From the NCBI GenBank assembly GCA_019925095.2, contig CM034392.1, positions 15,014,387-15,078,386 of the forward strand: a stretch of DNA of 64,000 nt, written 5' to 3'. A model generated the notes under the pieces. The model ran no database searches, was not told the origin of the DNA, and saw nothing but the letters and a program-made list of their open reading frames with translations. The translations under genes were made by a program, and so were the position numbers. How positions within the stretch are numbered: position 1 is the first letter of the stretch; the number at the start of each line of letters is the position of its first letter. This document shows, piece by piece, positions 32,014 to 43,800 of the stretch. This DNA is from Dendrolimus kikuchii (Eukaryota > Arthropoda > Insecta > Lepidoptera > Lasiocampidae).

Positions 32014-33233
32014 GAGATCCCAGTCACCCCAGACTTACGTGATTTTAGGAACGATGAAACTTTTAGGATCGGTAGTTTAATATAAACTTAGAAAGGAATG
32101 TATACTCGCTAAGCTGAAAGCGGGGCCGTTTTTCAGGTAGCAGGTATCAAAGGTGGAAAATAACCATGCGAACTTACGTCAAAGTAGCAAGGCTAGTTTT
32201 TACATATACCATATATGATATTGTAATAAACGAAGAAATACAGTTGTCAGACACTTCCTGTGGGTCCTAAATTTTGACAGACACTTTAAAAAAAATGTGG
32301 AAACTTACGTCATGTAAGGAAGGCTGAATTTTATATATATTATCAAGTATAATATTTTAAAATATTTTCCAATGAGCCAGATAAATCTGACGGGCCAAAC
32401 GTCTTCCCAGACTCGTTAAGAGTTCCGCTATGTGAGGAAGCGCGAGAGCATTAGAGCATTATTCAAGCGTATAAGTACAAGTGAGATGCACTCTGACTCG
32501 TGAATCTTATACTAATATATAAAGCTGAAGAGTTTGTTAGTTTGATTGAACGCGCTAATCTTATGAACTACTGGTCTGATTTGAAACATTCTTTTAGTGT
32601 TAGACAACCCATTTATCGAGAAAGGCTACATACAGCCTATATATCATATCGCTAAGACCAATAGGAGCGGAGAACTAATTAAGAATGTTTCAAAATCGGA
32701 GGGTTTTGAAAACAAATTCCACGCGGACGACATCGCGGGCACAGCTAGTATATATACTATATATAAAATTTAAATATAAATAATATTGAATTGACTTGAA
32801 TAATGCTCTCACACTTCCTCGCTCAGTGAAACTCTTAACGAGTCTGGGAGGATGTTTTGTCCGTCAGATTTGTGTGGCTCATTGGAACATATTTTAAAAT
32901 ATTATACTTGATATATAAAATTCAGCCTTCCTAAAATGACGTAAGTTCTCACTTTTTTTTAAGTGTCTATCAAAAGTTATGGCCCACAGGAAGTGTCTGG
33001 CAACTGTATATATTCATTTATAACAATATAATATATGACATATGTAAAAACTAGCCTTGCTACTTTGACGTAAGTTAGCATGTTTTTTTTCCACCTTTGA
33101 TACCTGCTACCTGAAAAACGGCCCCGCTTTCAGCTTAGCGAGTATACATTCCTTTTTAAGTTTATATTAAACTACCGATCCTAAAAGTTTCATCGTTCCT
33201 AAAATCACGTAAGTCTGGGGTGATTGGGATCTC
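32014..33233. mobile_element. Fold-back element with about 440-bp inverted arms
   Basis: Left arm 32014-32465 starts GAGATCCCAGTCACCCCAGA. Right arm 32796-33233 ends with its reverse complement. Blocks match in mirrored order along the whole arms (GATCGGTAGTTTAATATAAA, CGCTAAGCTGAAAGCGGGGC, TGTCTGGCAACTG/CAGTTGTCAGACA, ACTCTTAACGAGTCTGGGA). The loop (32466-32795) is mostly an inserted Helitron. No coding frame. A one-arm fragment of the same family lies at 63629-63758, where the outer end is longer (TATAGATAGAGATCCC); the right arm here shares that extension. No clean target duplication was found. Confidence 0.85.
32505..32748 (+). mobile_element. Non-autonomous Helitron (Lep1-like), 244 bp, nested
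   Basis: It starts TCTTATACTAATATATAAAG and ends GGCACAGCTAG, flanked by A (32504) and T (32749). Matches 55139-55385 (247 bp, inverted) along its length. Sits in the loop of the fold-back element. Confidence 0.85.
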
Positions 33234-33370
33234 TATCTATATGGAATATTCTGAAAAACATAATAACAAAAAAAAACAAAACCGACTTCAAAAATAACTG
33301 AAAAAGCAATTCATTAAATATTTTCTACCTCATCTTGAACTCGGTTTGAAGTATATTATATATATATATA

Positions 33371-33425
33371 TCGTTCGTGCCTACCCCGCAAGGGAACTGG
33401 CGTGAAGTTATGTATGTATGTATAT
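33371..33425 (+). repeat. RTE-type LINE extreme 3' end with (TATG)n
   Basis: GTGCCTACCCCGCAAGGGAA, then CTGGCGTGAAG and TATG repeats; only about 55 bp long. Inverse of the tail at 33756. Confidence 0.65.
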
Positions 33426-33479
33426 AAGTATTTACTATATTTTGCAATTTTCTTGTCGTTTTGTTGTGTTTTATTTGGC

Positions 33480-34375
33480 AACGACTTTAAGGAAATCTTG
33501 GGGAATATAAAGTCGTTCTAGTGAAATCGTATCGCAATCAGCTAATATTTATCTATTTTGACGAATTGAAACCATTCCCAGGAACATTCCCACGGGATTT
33601 GCGGAACACAATGTACTGTAGCATTTAAAAAAGAATATAAGCTATCGTTTTGGTGAAATCTGTTTCGGAATGAGCTAATTTTATGCCCGAAAAACTACAA
33701 ACTGCTCCCGGGAAAATTCCCGCAAGATTCCTGGGATAAAAAATATCACACATTTTACATACATACATACATACATAACTTCACGCCAGTTCCCTTGCGG
33801 GGTAGGCACGAACAACAGAGTGCCATTTAGGCTTATTCTTACACACCTCACTTGCCTCTTTGACATTCATAACTCTTGTCATGCAAGCTCGTCTGTTCTT
33901 AAGGCTCCTGACATCACCTTCTGCTAGTACACGATCAATTTGATCATGGAAGGTGTGTCGTGGCCTTCCACGACTTCTGCATCCATCCACTTTTGCACAT
34001 CACACATTTTATTACATAAAATTTGCTATCGTACAATGAAAAAGTCGCATTGGAACATTGAGGCATACTAGGTAGTAAATATAACTCAACGCATTTTTGA
34101 ATTCGACGTTTTTTCAGTCTGGCCATTTTAAACAGAATAATTCCCGCAGGATTCGCAGGATAAAAACCAACGCAGATTTTAAGTCTAAAAATTTGCTGTC
34201 GATCAGTGAAAACCGCATCGACATCGTCCCAGGAGTTTTTACGTGAATCCCGAAGAAACAGACAAAAATTCTAAATAAAATTGCGTCATGTTCGTCTACT
34301 TTTCTTTGCTTCAATGTACTGACACGGCTTTTAGAGAATTTTATAATATCACCTATAGATTTTGTTCTATTTGTG
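33480..34375 (-). repeat. Helitron-like repeat with several internal units, interrupted by a LINE tail
   Basis: Units with TTCCCACGGGATTTGCGGAA, AAAATTCCCGCAAGATTCC and GATCAGTGAAAACCGCATCG, as at 25259-26135. The RTE-type tail 33756-33995 lies inside it: the sequence before (ATATCACACATTTTACA) and after (CACACATTTTATTACATAAA) is continuous with the unit pattern. Confidence 0.55.
33756..33995 (-). pseudogene. RTE-type LINE, C-terminal coding end and (CATA)n tail
   Basis: The minus frame reads GRPRHTFHDQIDRVLAEGDV, then NRRACMTRVMNVKEASEVCK and WHSVVRAYPARELA with a stop at 33781. CATA repeats follow (minus TATG). This is the typical end of the RTE-like RT polyprotein widespread in moths. Only about 70 codons remain. 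Confidence 0.7.
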
Positions 34376-35149
34376 TGGACAAGCTATACAACTACAAGTA
34401 AGCAATCCTGTTCGTATCAAATATAAATATATTTCATGCGATTTCGTATCTGTTTTATATGACTCAAATACCTCTACTTACCCCGACGATGGCTGCTGAT
34501 ATCAGACTGTAAAATGCAAATGGTAGGGCTCACATCCGGATGGAAATATCTTTAGATTCTATGGCTACACTTACAAGCCTCAGTCTCATTTTCACATAAG
34601 GACAATTCGACCTCTGTATAGTGCCATTAAGATTTGATCTCTTACATTTTCAGTGTAAATATTCAATAACAATATTACGTTCATACAAAGTTACCAGTGT
34701 TTGTTTTTATTAGACACTTCAATTTTCACTAGTTCTTTTGACGCGGCTTCAATCGCGTTTTATTTTGGATTTATTTCTACGTTTGTCTATGTTATATATA
34801 TTGTATTATACATTGACTAAACCTCGTTATATTTTTTTATTTTTCGAAGACATGAAGAAGTAACAAACAAACTTCCTAGCAGTATCTTTTTCAGAATTAT
34901 GTATTAAACTTATATTATTATCCTCTACTATACTTAAACTAGCACACGCTCGCGACTACGTATTTCACAAATAACACAGATTATAACTATCTTACTACAT
35001 GATATTTAAAATCAAATTGTATTTCCAGTAGAGCATCAGGTTTTCGAGTATGAAATTAAATTAATCTCTAAAATTCCTTTAAAAACCCGGCTACATAATG
35101 TTACTAAACACATATAAAACTACAACTATTCTACTAAAAATATCTATAG
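34376..35149. other. AT-rich stretch, nothing recognised
   Basis: No open frame or repeat ends. Confidence 0.4.
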
Positions 35150-35530
35150 GTACAGAAAGAGTGGCAGCAAGAAAGTCATAAAATCATATACGACTCGAAA
35201 TAGGCGTCAAAATTGATTTCGTCAGTATCAGCTAATTTTTATGCACCCTATCCTCTTAAAATGGGACCCGGGAAACATCCTACGGGGTTCTTGGAATATA
35301 AAGTATTCCAAATTTTAAGCTTATTTTAAGTCAAAAAATTACTACCGATCATTGAAAACAGCATTGAAATCTGTTCAGTATATTTTATTTTACGAAAACC
35401 TCAAACAAACAGACAAACAAATTGTTTCGAGTCCGCCATCGTGCATATACGAGTTTTGTATCGCGATTATTGTTTGGATAGCTTCAATATATAGAAACTT
35501 TTATAATATTAAATAGATTTTATATTATTA
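35150..35530 (-). repeat. Helitron-like repeat, degenerate
   Basis: GGGACCCGGGAAACATCCTA, then a GATCATTGAAAACAGCATTG block and GTTTGGATAGCTTCAATATA; same family as 25259-26135. Confidence 0.5.
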
Positions 35531-35639
35531 GTATAAAAATAGCGGTTTTGACTCAGGGTTGATTGATATCTTTATCAGGTAGGATCAGCTTGCCCAACAA
35601 GTTTTATTCTACTTATAAAATGAGTAGGTGGTATTTTTT

Positions 35640-36130
35640 TTTAACGAAAACAAAACGGAATTCAAAGTAAAAAGCACAACACAAATGTTTAACCGTCTTC
35701 TTTGACCAACATCTTGAAGTCAGTGCCAAGTAAAACACAAAAAACAACAACAAAGTCACAAAATATAATAAATTTTAAGTCTGAATTCGCACTGACTTCA
35801 AGATGTTATAGAAAGAAGCCAGTTAAATAGTTAGTAGTAACAGTTTTAGAAATATTATATAAAGCGCCTGAGAAATTACAGTACTGGCACGAGTGTACAA
35901 TCTCACTCTTCGGTGTAGACGCTCGTCAACAACGGTTACTCTTGATTTCCCTGGGATCCATTCATCAGATCCTGACTTGGTGACAATGGGACCAATTCGG
36001 GAGTACACACTTTCGATTAAAAGAAAAAAATAAGTATTGGTTAACAGTTGACGGAGAAATCGAGTAACGACCATACAAAAAAAACATACAGATGAATTGA
36101 GAACCTCCTCCTTTTTAAAATCGGTTAAAA
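35640..36130. repeat. Interspersed repeat with a 123-bp fold-back core
   Basis: 19-bp perfect inverted arms AACATCTTGAAGTCAGTGC at 35708-35726 and 35789-35807, extended outward imperfectly (CTTCTTT...). The end CAGATGAATTGAGAACCTCC, TCCTTTTTAAAATCGGTTAA is a common lepidopteran MITE motif. Confidence 0.55.
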
Positions 36131-36841
36131 ACTTGCGCATTTTCGTCTCGATAAGCTTGGTGAGAAGCTTCCGAGAGCCGTCATTCGCCAGGACGATTTC
36201 TTTGCCCTGACCTAAATATTGGTTGTTTGAGCCACTAAAGCCAAATAGCCAATGCTATGTGTTGTTGTTTTGCAATATATTACTAGAGTCGTCCAAAAAT
36301 AATGAAGTTCTTGTAAATAATTTTAACCTCAGAATAGATAACACTTTATTGTTCTAAAAACACGAATTACAAAAATGCACAAGACAGTAGTTACATGCTA
36401 GGTAAACAAAAGGCGGATCAGAATACACTAGTAGAAATACTTACCAACTGTATTAAATAAGACATAAGTTGTAACGTTAGTATCATATACTATGATTGAT
36501 ATTTCACTCAATAATTCAACTGAAAATTTGCTCCATAAACACGCAATAACATTATTTTAATTAATCCCATTATAGTACTCTCCTTCAAGCAACAATTTAA
36601 AGGTTGATAAAGTAGTGTTTATATGAAAATTAAATACTGTTCTTTACAATTTATACATTTGATAGATCCGGAACTATTGAAATTAGTGTTGTTGTGTTCC
36701 AATTGACGATATCGATGTTATAAATTGTGTTGTTGGTAATAGGTGCCTCGCAGTTAGTGGCAATCTGGCGATGTGGGCCGACAGTGGCGATCGGATCGTG
36801 TTAAGTAACGGCACCTAACTAATTATCTATTAAAAGCAACA
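36131..36841. other. Unassigned stretch
   Basis: Mostly AT-rich. From about 36690 the GC content rises and the sequence looks unique (CGCAGTTAGTGGCAATCTGG). Confidence 0.4.
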
Positions 36842-37009
36842 ATGGTCTCACGTCGACGATCGCGGGCGCGCGGTCACGTCGTGTCGCACGCACCATCACC
36901 ACAAAATATACAGAAGATTCAGCAAGCAAGAAGTCCTAAAACGCCCATAGGCACAGATCAGAGACAGATACCACAGATACACATCTGTCAAAATCAATAT
37001 TACAATTGA
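36842..37009 (+). CDS. Hypothetical 55-codon small ORF
   Basis: ATG at 36842 in the context GCAACAATGG, a good insect start context, and TGA at 37007-37009. The peptide is very basic at the start (MVSRRRSRARGHVV) and glutamine/isoleucine-rich later. It lies in a GC-rich, apparently non-repetitive patch. No family recognised, and no splice sites or poly(A) signal clearly tied to it. It could be an upstream ORF, part of an exon, or chance. Confidence 0.15.
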   Translation: MVSRRRSRARGHVVSHAPSPQNIQKIQQARSPKTPIGTDQRQIPQIHICQNQYYN

Positions 37010-37180
37010 AGTAAGATGGACCGAGATCGCTACACTAGCGGAGGTATCATCACACCGTTCCACTTAATATCTGATAATATACTGTATATTTTGTGGCACA
37101 AATAAAAAACACTTTCTCATATCACTAATAAATCTCTGCTTTTAGCTAATATCAGAAACAACTCTTTAACATTATTATTA

Positions 37181-37490
37181 TCCGTGCAGGCACGGAGAAA
37201 AAAAACAATTTACTGCGGTCGGAGGGTCTGTCGTAAGAGGCAACAAAACAACCCACAGCCAGGTGGTACATAAGGTATTAGCCCGTCTGGATGGCTACCA
37301 CTCCTGGTCCAAAGTATGCCGCCATAATCATTTTGAGTTGTGTTCAGGCATTAGTAGCCAGGTTCCAATTTCCCTTTAGAGAGTGGCAGAGTAGCAAATT
37401 TGGTGTTCCAAATGTCTATAGGCGGTGTTAACCGATTTCCATCAGGTGGACCGTCTGATTGTCTGCTGAACTCATACAACAAAAAAAAAC
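37181..37490 (+). mobile_element. CR1/SINE-type retroposon, near full length (plus)
   Basis: Starts TCCGTGCAGGCACGGAG. Contains AACAACCCACAGCCAGGTGG and GGATGGCTACCACTCCTGGT. Ends GTCTGCTGAACTCATACAAC with an A run (37482-37489). Confidence 0.7.
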
Positions 37491-37743
37491 ATCAATATTA
37501 GACTTTGCCTGTGCATACATAACATAACGTAAAATATATTAGATGAAATTCGAAATGAAACATTAATAAATTTACACCCTGGAGCTATAAACATGATATT
37601 TTTGGTCCTGGGCATGAAAGCGTTTAAGTAGGATATTCAGATTCATCCGACTATACCATATAACACACGTATATAGAGTATGCTGAACTTTGAGTAAACC
37701 ACCTCAGCTTATAATTCGAGAATTTAATAACAACGCACGTATA
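37491..37743. other. AT-rich stretch, nothing recognised
   Basis: Short AT-rich spacer before a Helitron. Confidence 0.4.
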
Positions 37744-37949
37744 TCTTTCATATATAAAAATGAATCGTAGAAATGTATGTACGCACATAACTTGAGAACG
37801 ACTGTACCGATTTTGATTAAATTTGTTGTGTGTGTTTGGGTGGGTCCCCAGATGGTTTAGATTTACAACTAGAACCGGTAGGTAGCGCTGGGATCGGGTC
37901 CTAGATTTTTATTTTTTTAGGGCAGGACAACTTCTGCCGGGACTGCTAG
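37744..37949 (+). mobile_element. Non-autonomous Helitron (Lep1-like), 206 bp
   Basis: It starts TCTTTCATATATAAAAATGA and ends GACTGCTAG, flanked by A (37743) and T (37950). Shares GGTGGGTCCCCAGATGGTTT and GAACCGGTAGGTAGCGCTGG with 7122-7671. Confidence 0.8.
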
Positions 37950-38370
37950 TTTAATATAAATAAATATTTGATGAACAGTGTATTAAAATTTGACAAAAAA
38001 ACCACTAGGAATACAGACTGTTGTAAGATTGCTAGGTAGAATAGAAAGTGAATGTTCGAAACTTAAACTCGTACGAGAAAAACAACTACATCTTCAAGAT
38101 GTGCTTTGGTTCTTTTTCTGGCCTGATTTTTAAATTTCTGTCATGGTCACAGGTGTAATTCTATTGAAACATTTTTAACAGTTCGTAAAAAGTTGAGCAA
38201 GTGCATGTCATTACAATGCACGTCATAAAGACGGTTTTCCATAGCGATGATACATATAGTATTTTTTTCATTTAGCTTTGGATCCTGTGGTACGAAAAAA
38301 CTCCATATATCAAACCTAACAAACGAATTTTGGTCAAAATCAATTATTGTTAAAAGTATTTTTAGCTTAT
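37950..38370. other. AT-rich stretch, nothing recognised
   Basis: No element recognised; ends with the ATAT target site (38371-38374) of the split LTR. Confidence 0.4.
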
Positions 38371-38497
38371 ATATTGTTACGAGCTACACAGGACTCGAAT
38401 TAAAATGCCGTTGGAATTACTATACAGTTTATTTGAACTGTACAAACACGTATAAAAACAGATACAAATATACTGGATATGAATGAATATGAAACAG

Positions 38498-41465
38498 AGA
38501 AATAAGAAAACAGTTACACAGCGGCTGCACTCTCTCTCGTTAAAGGTGCACCTCACAAACATAAGAGGGTTACACTCAAATCTCGTTGCTGTCCATCACC
38601 ATCTTGAGACAGAAAAACCTGCTCTCTTATTCCTCTCGGAGACGCCGATAGGGCCACCGTCAGATGTTTCGTACTTATCATACCCAGGGTTTACTCTGAA
38701 GCACAATTTGAAATCACGTGGGGGTGTGTGTTTATACGCCCGCGCTGACGTGTGCTATCGGCGTCTTCGGAATCTTGAAGACCATAGATTTTCTGTACTG
38801 TGGATTTTGGTGGATACTGGTATAGACAAAATAATCTATGCATGTGTCTACAGGTCGCACAGTGGAGACCAGGAGATGACTAGGCTCACTGAATACCTTA
38901 GTGAGGCTGAGGATGCCGGACAACAAAAGTATCCCACGGCCCAATTAGCAATACTGGGGGACTTCAATGCCCATCACCACGAATGGCTTTTCCCATACCA
39001 GTCTACTGACCACGCTGGAAGAGAGATTCGTAAGTTAGCACTTGCGCTAAATCCCACTCAGTTGGTCCAAGAAGCCACAAGGGTTCAGATGTTGAAGGCC
39101 ATACAGCCAACTGCTTATATCCTCTGTTGACAAATGAGCCAGACCAATACTCTGTGTCGGTATCTTCTCCATTAGGTAGCTCCGACCACTGTCTGGTGAA
39201 AGCTCTATCCGCTCACTGCCCGCCTAAGACCACACCAAATGGTGCCCGGCGGGAATGGCGTTACAAGTCAGCAGGCTGGGATGAGATGCGCTCCTTTTTT
39301 GCATCTTATCCTTGGCAGCGAGTCTGCTTCTCTTCTAATGACCCTTCGGTTTGCGCTGATGTAATAGCTGACGTGATACGGCAAGGTAAGGAATACTATA
39401 TTCCATACTATGACAAAATCGCGTCAGTGTAAGCTCAACCCTGGTTCAGTGCAGAATGCAAACATGCTGAATCGCATAAGCATAAAGCATACCTAGCGTG
39501 GGTCGATGCTCGTAACCGCAAAACAAAAGATGTAAAGTTGAAGAAGAAAGCATTCAATAAGGTTGCCAAATCATGCAAAAAGGTTTTACGGAAAGCTCGT
39601 TTCAACCACATATCAAGGATCGGGAACAAACTTGCCTCATATCCAGCTGACAGTAAGGCATTCTGGTCCTTGGCGAAAGCGGTTGAATCGAACTTCTGCC
39701 GTCCCTCACTTCCTCCACTGCTGAGACCTGATGGGTCACTAGTTCACACTGCAGAAGAAAAAGCCAATCTGCTTGCAACTCTTTTCGCAGAATCTTCTCG
39801 TTTAGTTACTAACGGTGCAACACCTCCGCATCTGCCTCATAGTGGTACCTCCATGGCTAAGATACATATTCGACAGAAAGAGGTACGAAAGACACTGAAA
39901 GCTCTAGACGTGAACAAAGCAAGCGGCCCAGATGGAATCCCAGCTATAGTTTAAGAACTATAGCTGGGAGAAGTTTTAAGGAACTTGTGCGCCTGAACTC
40001 ACTCCAATACGACACGCCTGTACCGTTTATCTCTAAAAACAGGACTGATTCCAAATTCTTGGAAGCAAGCTAACGTGCAACCTGTGCCCAAAAAGGGTAG
40101 TCGCGCTGACCCTGTCAACTACAGGCCCATTTCAATAACCTCCATACTCTGTAAGAGCATGGAGCGAATATTGAACGTCAGGCTTCTGGCGTACCTAGAA
40201 GCAAACGACCTGCTTAGTGATCGTCAATACGGTTTTCGTCGAAATCGCTCAACAGGAGATCTTCTAGCGTATGCCACACACATCTGTGGTGAAGCCATCG
40301 AGAAGAATGGAGGGGCGCTTGCTGTTTCTCTTGATATCTCGAAGGCATTTGACAGGGTCTGGCATGACAGCCTCATTGGCAAACTTCCAGCTTACGGATT
40401 ACCTGACAGTCTCTGTGCTTGGATATCTGATTTCTTGAGGGAACGATCGATAAGAACGGTTGTTGGTGGCTACTCTTCCGATCACATGGCAATCAGTGCC
40501 GGAGTCCCTCAGGGATCTGTTCTCTCCGCAACTCTCTTTGTGCTGCACATAAACGATCTACTTAAACCCGGCGTTTTTGGCTACGCAGACGACAGCACGG
40601 TTGTGGAGAGATATATCTCCAATGCGCGAGATAACAGGGCCCAGATCCAGTTGCACAGAGAGACGATGGTCGAACGGCTGAACATATCCTTGCGAGCAGT
40701 CTCCGAATGGGGTGATGCAAACTTGCTTACGTTCAACGCCTCCAAAACTCAGGCGTGTCTATTCTCCGCAAAACGGAGTCTATTTGATCTGACTCCCACT
40801 TTCAGGGGTGTGTCCATTACATTGACTGATAGACTCCAGCTTCTGGGCATCTCTTTGACTCCAACACTCAATTTTGGCACGTACATAGAGTCTTTAGCGC
40901 AAGTGGTGGCCAAAAATCTAGGTGTACTCGCAAAGGTGGGACAGTACTTCACATCGAAACAACTGCTGAACTTATACCAAGCACAAGTTCGGTCCTGCAT
41001 GGAGTATTGTTCTCGTCTTTGGGACTGGTCAGCCAAATACCAGCTGGAGGCGTTGGAATCAATTAAGAAAAGAGCCAGGAAGCTGGTCGGCAATGATCAT
41101 CTTTTTTATGCTCGACTTCAGAGTCTAGAGCATAGACGTAAAGTCGCGGGGCTGACTGTCTTCTATCGGATACATTTCGGGGAGTGTTTCTTAGAATTGC
41201 ACGAGCTGATTCCTCCATCCCCATTTTACCATCGAACAACCAGACGCACCGGTTTGCGCCACCGTGACATGGTGGAAATATCACCAGTCAGAACGAAGCG
41301 TTTCGCTTCATCTTTTCTGGTGCGCACTGCCGAAGAATGGAATAATTTGCCGGAGTCTGTTTTTCCTGACAAATACAATCTTGAAGTCTTCAAGTCACGA
41401 GTGAATAAGTATTTTCTAGGTAATCGTGCTCCATCCTTGACTGCGTCATCACTCAACATCAGGTG
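38498..41465 (+). pseudogene. LINE ORF2: APE endonuclease and reverse transcriptase, broken
   Basis: Endonuclease (38483-39130): NIRGLHSN, LFLSET, CVYRSHSGD, ILGDFNAHHHEW. A frameshift near 39110 precedes SPLGSSDHCLVKA (39127 onward). An in-frame TAA at 39430-39432 stands before AQPWFSAECK. The linker continues to KALDVNKASGPDGIPAIV (39952). A palindromic 21-base insertion there adds a stop, and one base is missing near 40010. From 40075 an open 463-codon frame holds the [40 protein letters not shown] (residues 170-173), and a C-terminus ending [11 protein letters not shown] plus about 15 residues. It is therefore nearly complete ORF2 with four or five lesions. Confidence 0.88.
39938..39969. 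repeat. 14-bp inverted repeat insertion in LINE ORF2
   Basis: Arms 39938-39951 and 39956-39969 (TCCCAGCTATAGTT and its reverse complement) with spacer TAAG. The frame before (GIPAIV) and after (a TTAAGGAAC-type codon run leading to ELTP) would join if about 21 bases were absent. Confidence 0.85.
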
Positions 41466-41926
41466 AGACAGTGGTCAAACGCAAACCTATACTTACATTT
41501 GAAAAAAATACAACCAGTAACACTACTTGTTACAATCTGCACGATCAATAACACGCGCAAAGTCCGTCACTATATCGCTTGTTGAATGTACACGTCTTGC
41601 TGGTGTCGTAATCGTCGTTCGACTGCCGATCTCTCCGTTCGGGCATTCCTTTATACTCAGCTTACAATATGTCACGACCATGTAGACAATAATTTCCAAG
41701 AACCACACCTGGCCACTGTCGACGCTATTCCCAGAAAACATAATTCAGCATATCTGCAGGATTATGCCTGCGAACAACCATAAACAAGTACAATAACAAT
41801 AGGCTATTGTCTAATTGCAAATTTTAAACACAAAGAAAAAATAGAACTCCGAAATCAAAGAAGGCAATAAAACTGCGTTTTATCACCTGCAGGTGTGCGC
41901 ATTTCTGTGTTGGTATGTAACAATAT

Positions 41927-42204
41927 ATTTCAAAAGTTGGCGAAACTTTTTAGGGCTTTGGTAACGAATATATCACCACCTATATTGATTGAAATAAAAG
42001 AAGACAATATTATACTTTTGAAAAGTTGTGTAAGATTATCCCACATGTCTATGTACTTACTACAGAATACATTAATATAATAGGAGAGTAATTTCAACCT
42101 ACAGGAGTATGTATGGTGGTTGGAACAATTTTTTTGCGATTTCACTACACCATTGTATAGCGTACACCTTCTTGCCAAATTTCATTTTCAATAAAATTGG
42201 TGGG
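41927..42204. other. Unassigned stretch
   Basis: AT-rich. Contains ACATTAATATAATAGGAGA (about 42069-42087), which recurs at about 45889-45907. Nothing else recognised. Confidence 0.4.
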
Positions 42205-42656
42205 ACATTCAAGTCGCCAAAACAAAGAGACACACTAGAAAAATGAACTCTATTCTAAATGTGATTAGTGTCAAATCGAGATGATTTCATACTAAACCAA
42301 AATTGTATTTCGAATTATGTATTTCAAATTGAATTACTTATTGCTAAATTTGCATTGAATGAAAAGCACCTTTCTTTCCTAATGTGAAATTAATGAAATC
42401 AATTCTGAAGACGTTTGAAACTTAAAAAAAACTCCTGATCACAGCAGTGTGATTGACGAAGAGGATGATATGTGCATAATAATATTTATTACGTTTAATC
42501 GAGGGTAAACACTGGGATTGGAAGTATCACTTATTGACTACTTACAAACATTGTTAAAACTTCTAACCCATAAGGGCAGAGATCGAATCTTTAGTATTTT
42601 TGACTGACCCACCTATGTTTTATTACTAACTCTATGGACACAGAACGATTTCACGT

Positions 42657-42676
42657 CGATAGATTATAATCTATCG
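42657..42676. repeat. 20-bp perfect palindrome
   Basis: CGATAGATTATAATCTATCG. A second, shorter occurrence (TAGATTATAATCTA) follows about 85 bp downstream. Confidence 0.9.
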
Positions 42677-43214
42677 GGAAATAATGCGTTAAATTGTAAG
42701 CAGTTTGTTCCGGTTCACAATATTTCAATAGCTCTCGAGATAGATTATAATCTAACGGTCTGTACAATTTAACCATGACATATATACTCTAATATAGCCA
42801 ATTAATAACGGCGTTCATTTTAACTTTATAACTAAGTTGCATTTGGCCACAGTACCTAACTATAATATTATTTCAGATGGAACAGAGATATTAGCCGAGC
42901 CCAGCTAACTAAAGATATATTATTAACCTACAAATTTTATAAATAGTCTCAAGTTCCTGTTTCTAACCAGATATTTCAGTTCTCTTAATTAAATCAGGTT
43001 TTTCATACTTTTGTTTACATTCTTTAATACTTGATGACACTGCTTTTCAGCTTTAAGTTTTCGTTTTTACTAAATACTAACTGTCTTATTCATAGAGAGT
43101 TAGAGTAAGTTTGAACGCTTCTTTAACCACCATAAAGAACTGTTCAAACATACTTGACTATCAAATGTATCATCATCATGGAAACGCGAAGGAAGTTTCG
43201 CGGGCAGACGATAG

Positions 43215-43800
43215 TCTATAATATTATAATATGCTAAATATGTCGTCTCTCTACATTGAAGTTATTAAAAAAAAACACAATTGGAATAGACTATATAAAC
43301 GATGGAGACACGATGATTTTTTTTAGATTTCTTGTCTGTTAGTCGGTTTTTCTGTTTGTTCGGGATTTACGTAAAAACTACTAGGCCGATTGCGATTCGA
43401 TTTTCGCTGATCGTGAGCAAATTCTCACACTTAAATTCTGCGCTACCTTTTATTCCGGAATCGCACGGGAAATTTTCCGGGAACGGTTTAAAGAGGCCAG
43501 AATAAAAAAAAGCTTTCTTATTTCGATGCGATGTTTTTACTCATTGATAGCAAATTTTCTGAAATTAAATCTGTGATACTTTTTATCCTGGGGATCCCGC
43601 GAATTTTCTCAGGAGCTGGTTAAAGTTGTTAGGACGCTTACAAATTAGTTTATTTATTCTTACACGATTTTAGACACGATACATTATTTTTTAAATACAG
43701 CAATACTTTGTGTCCTGGGCATCTCACGGAAATTTTCCCGAGGGTGGTTTCTAGTGGTTAGTATGCATATAAATTAGCTTATACTAAAACACAATGCACT
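43215..43800 (+). repeat. Helitron-like repeat with tandem internal units
   Basis: TATAATATTATAATATGC, a GACTATATAAACGATGGAGA block, TTTGTTCGGGATTTACGTAA, then two or three diverged units with CCGGGAACGGTTTAAAG and TTTATCCTGGGGATCCCGCG. Opposite orientation to 25259-26135. Confidence 0.55.

Larger units (their letters stand above)
38484..41508 (+). mobile_element. LINE (Jockey/CR1 group) inserted in an LTR
   Basis: Same family as 9036-10571 but reaching the start of the endonuclease. A short A-rich end (41500-41508) and an ATACAA-type sequence near both junctions (38463-38468 and about 41508-41513) are consistent with target-primed insertion. ORF1 is missing. Confidence 0.85.
38375..41922 (-). 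mobile_element. Solo LTR of the 455-bp family, split by a LINE
   Basis: The left piece starts TGTTACGAGC, then GGACTCGAATTAAAATGCCG. It matches the reverse complement of 8307-8761 up to about 38480. The right piece resumes near 41515 (ACTTGTTACAATCTGCACGA, AATAACACGCGCAAAGTCCG) and ends GGTATGTAACA at 41922. ATAT on both outer sides (38371-38374 and 41923-41926) is the LTR target duplication. The LINE 38484-41508 lies between the pieces. The right part is longer than in the other copy owing to small insertions. Confidence 0.85.
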
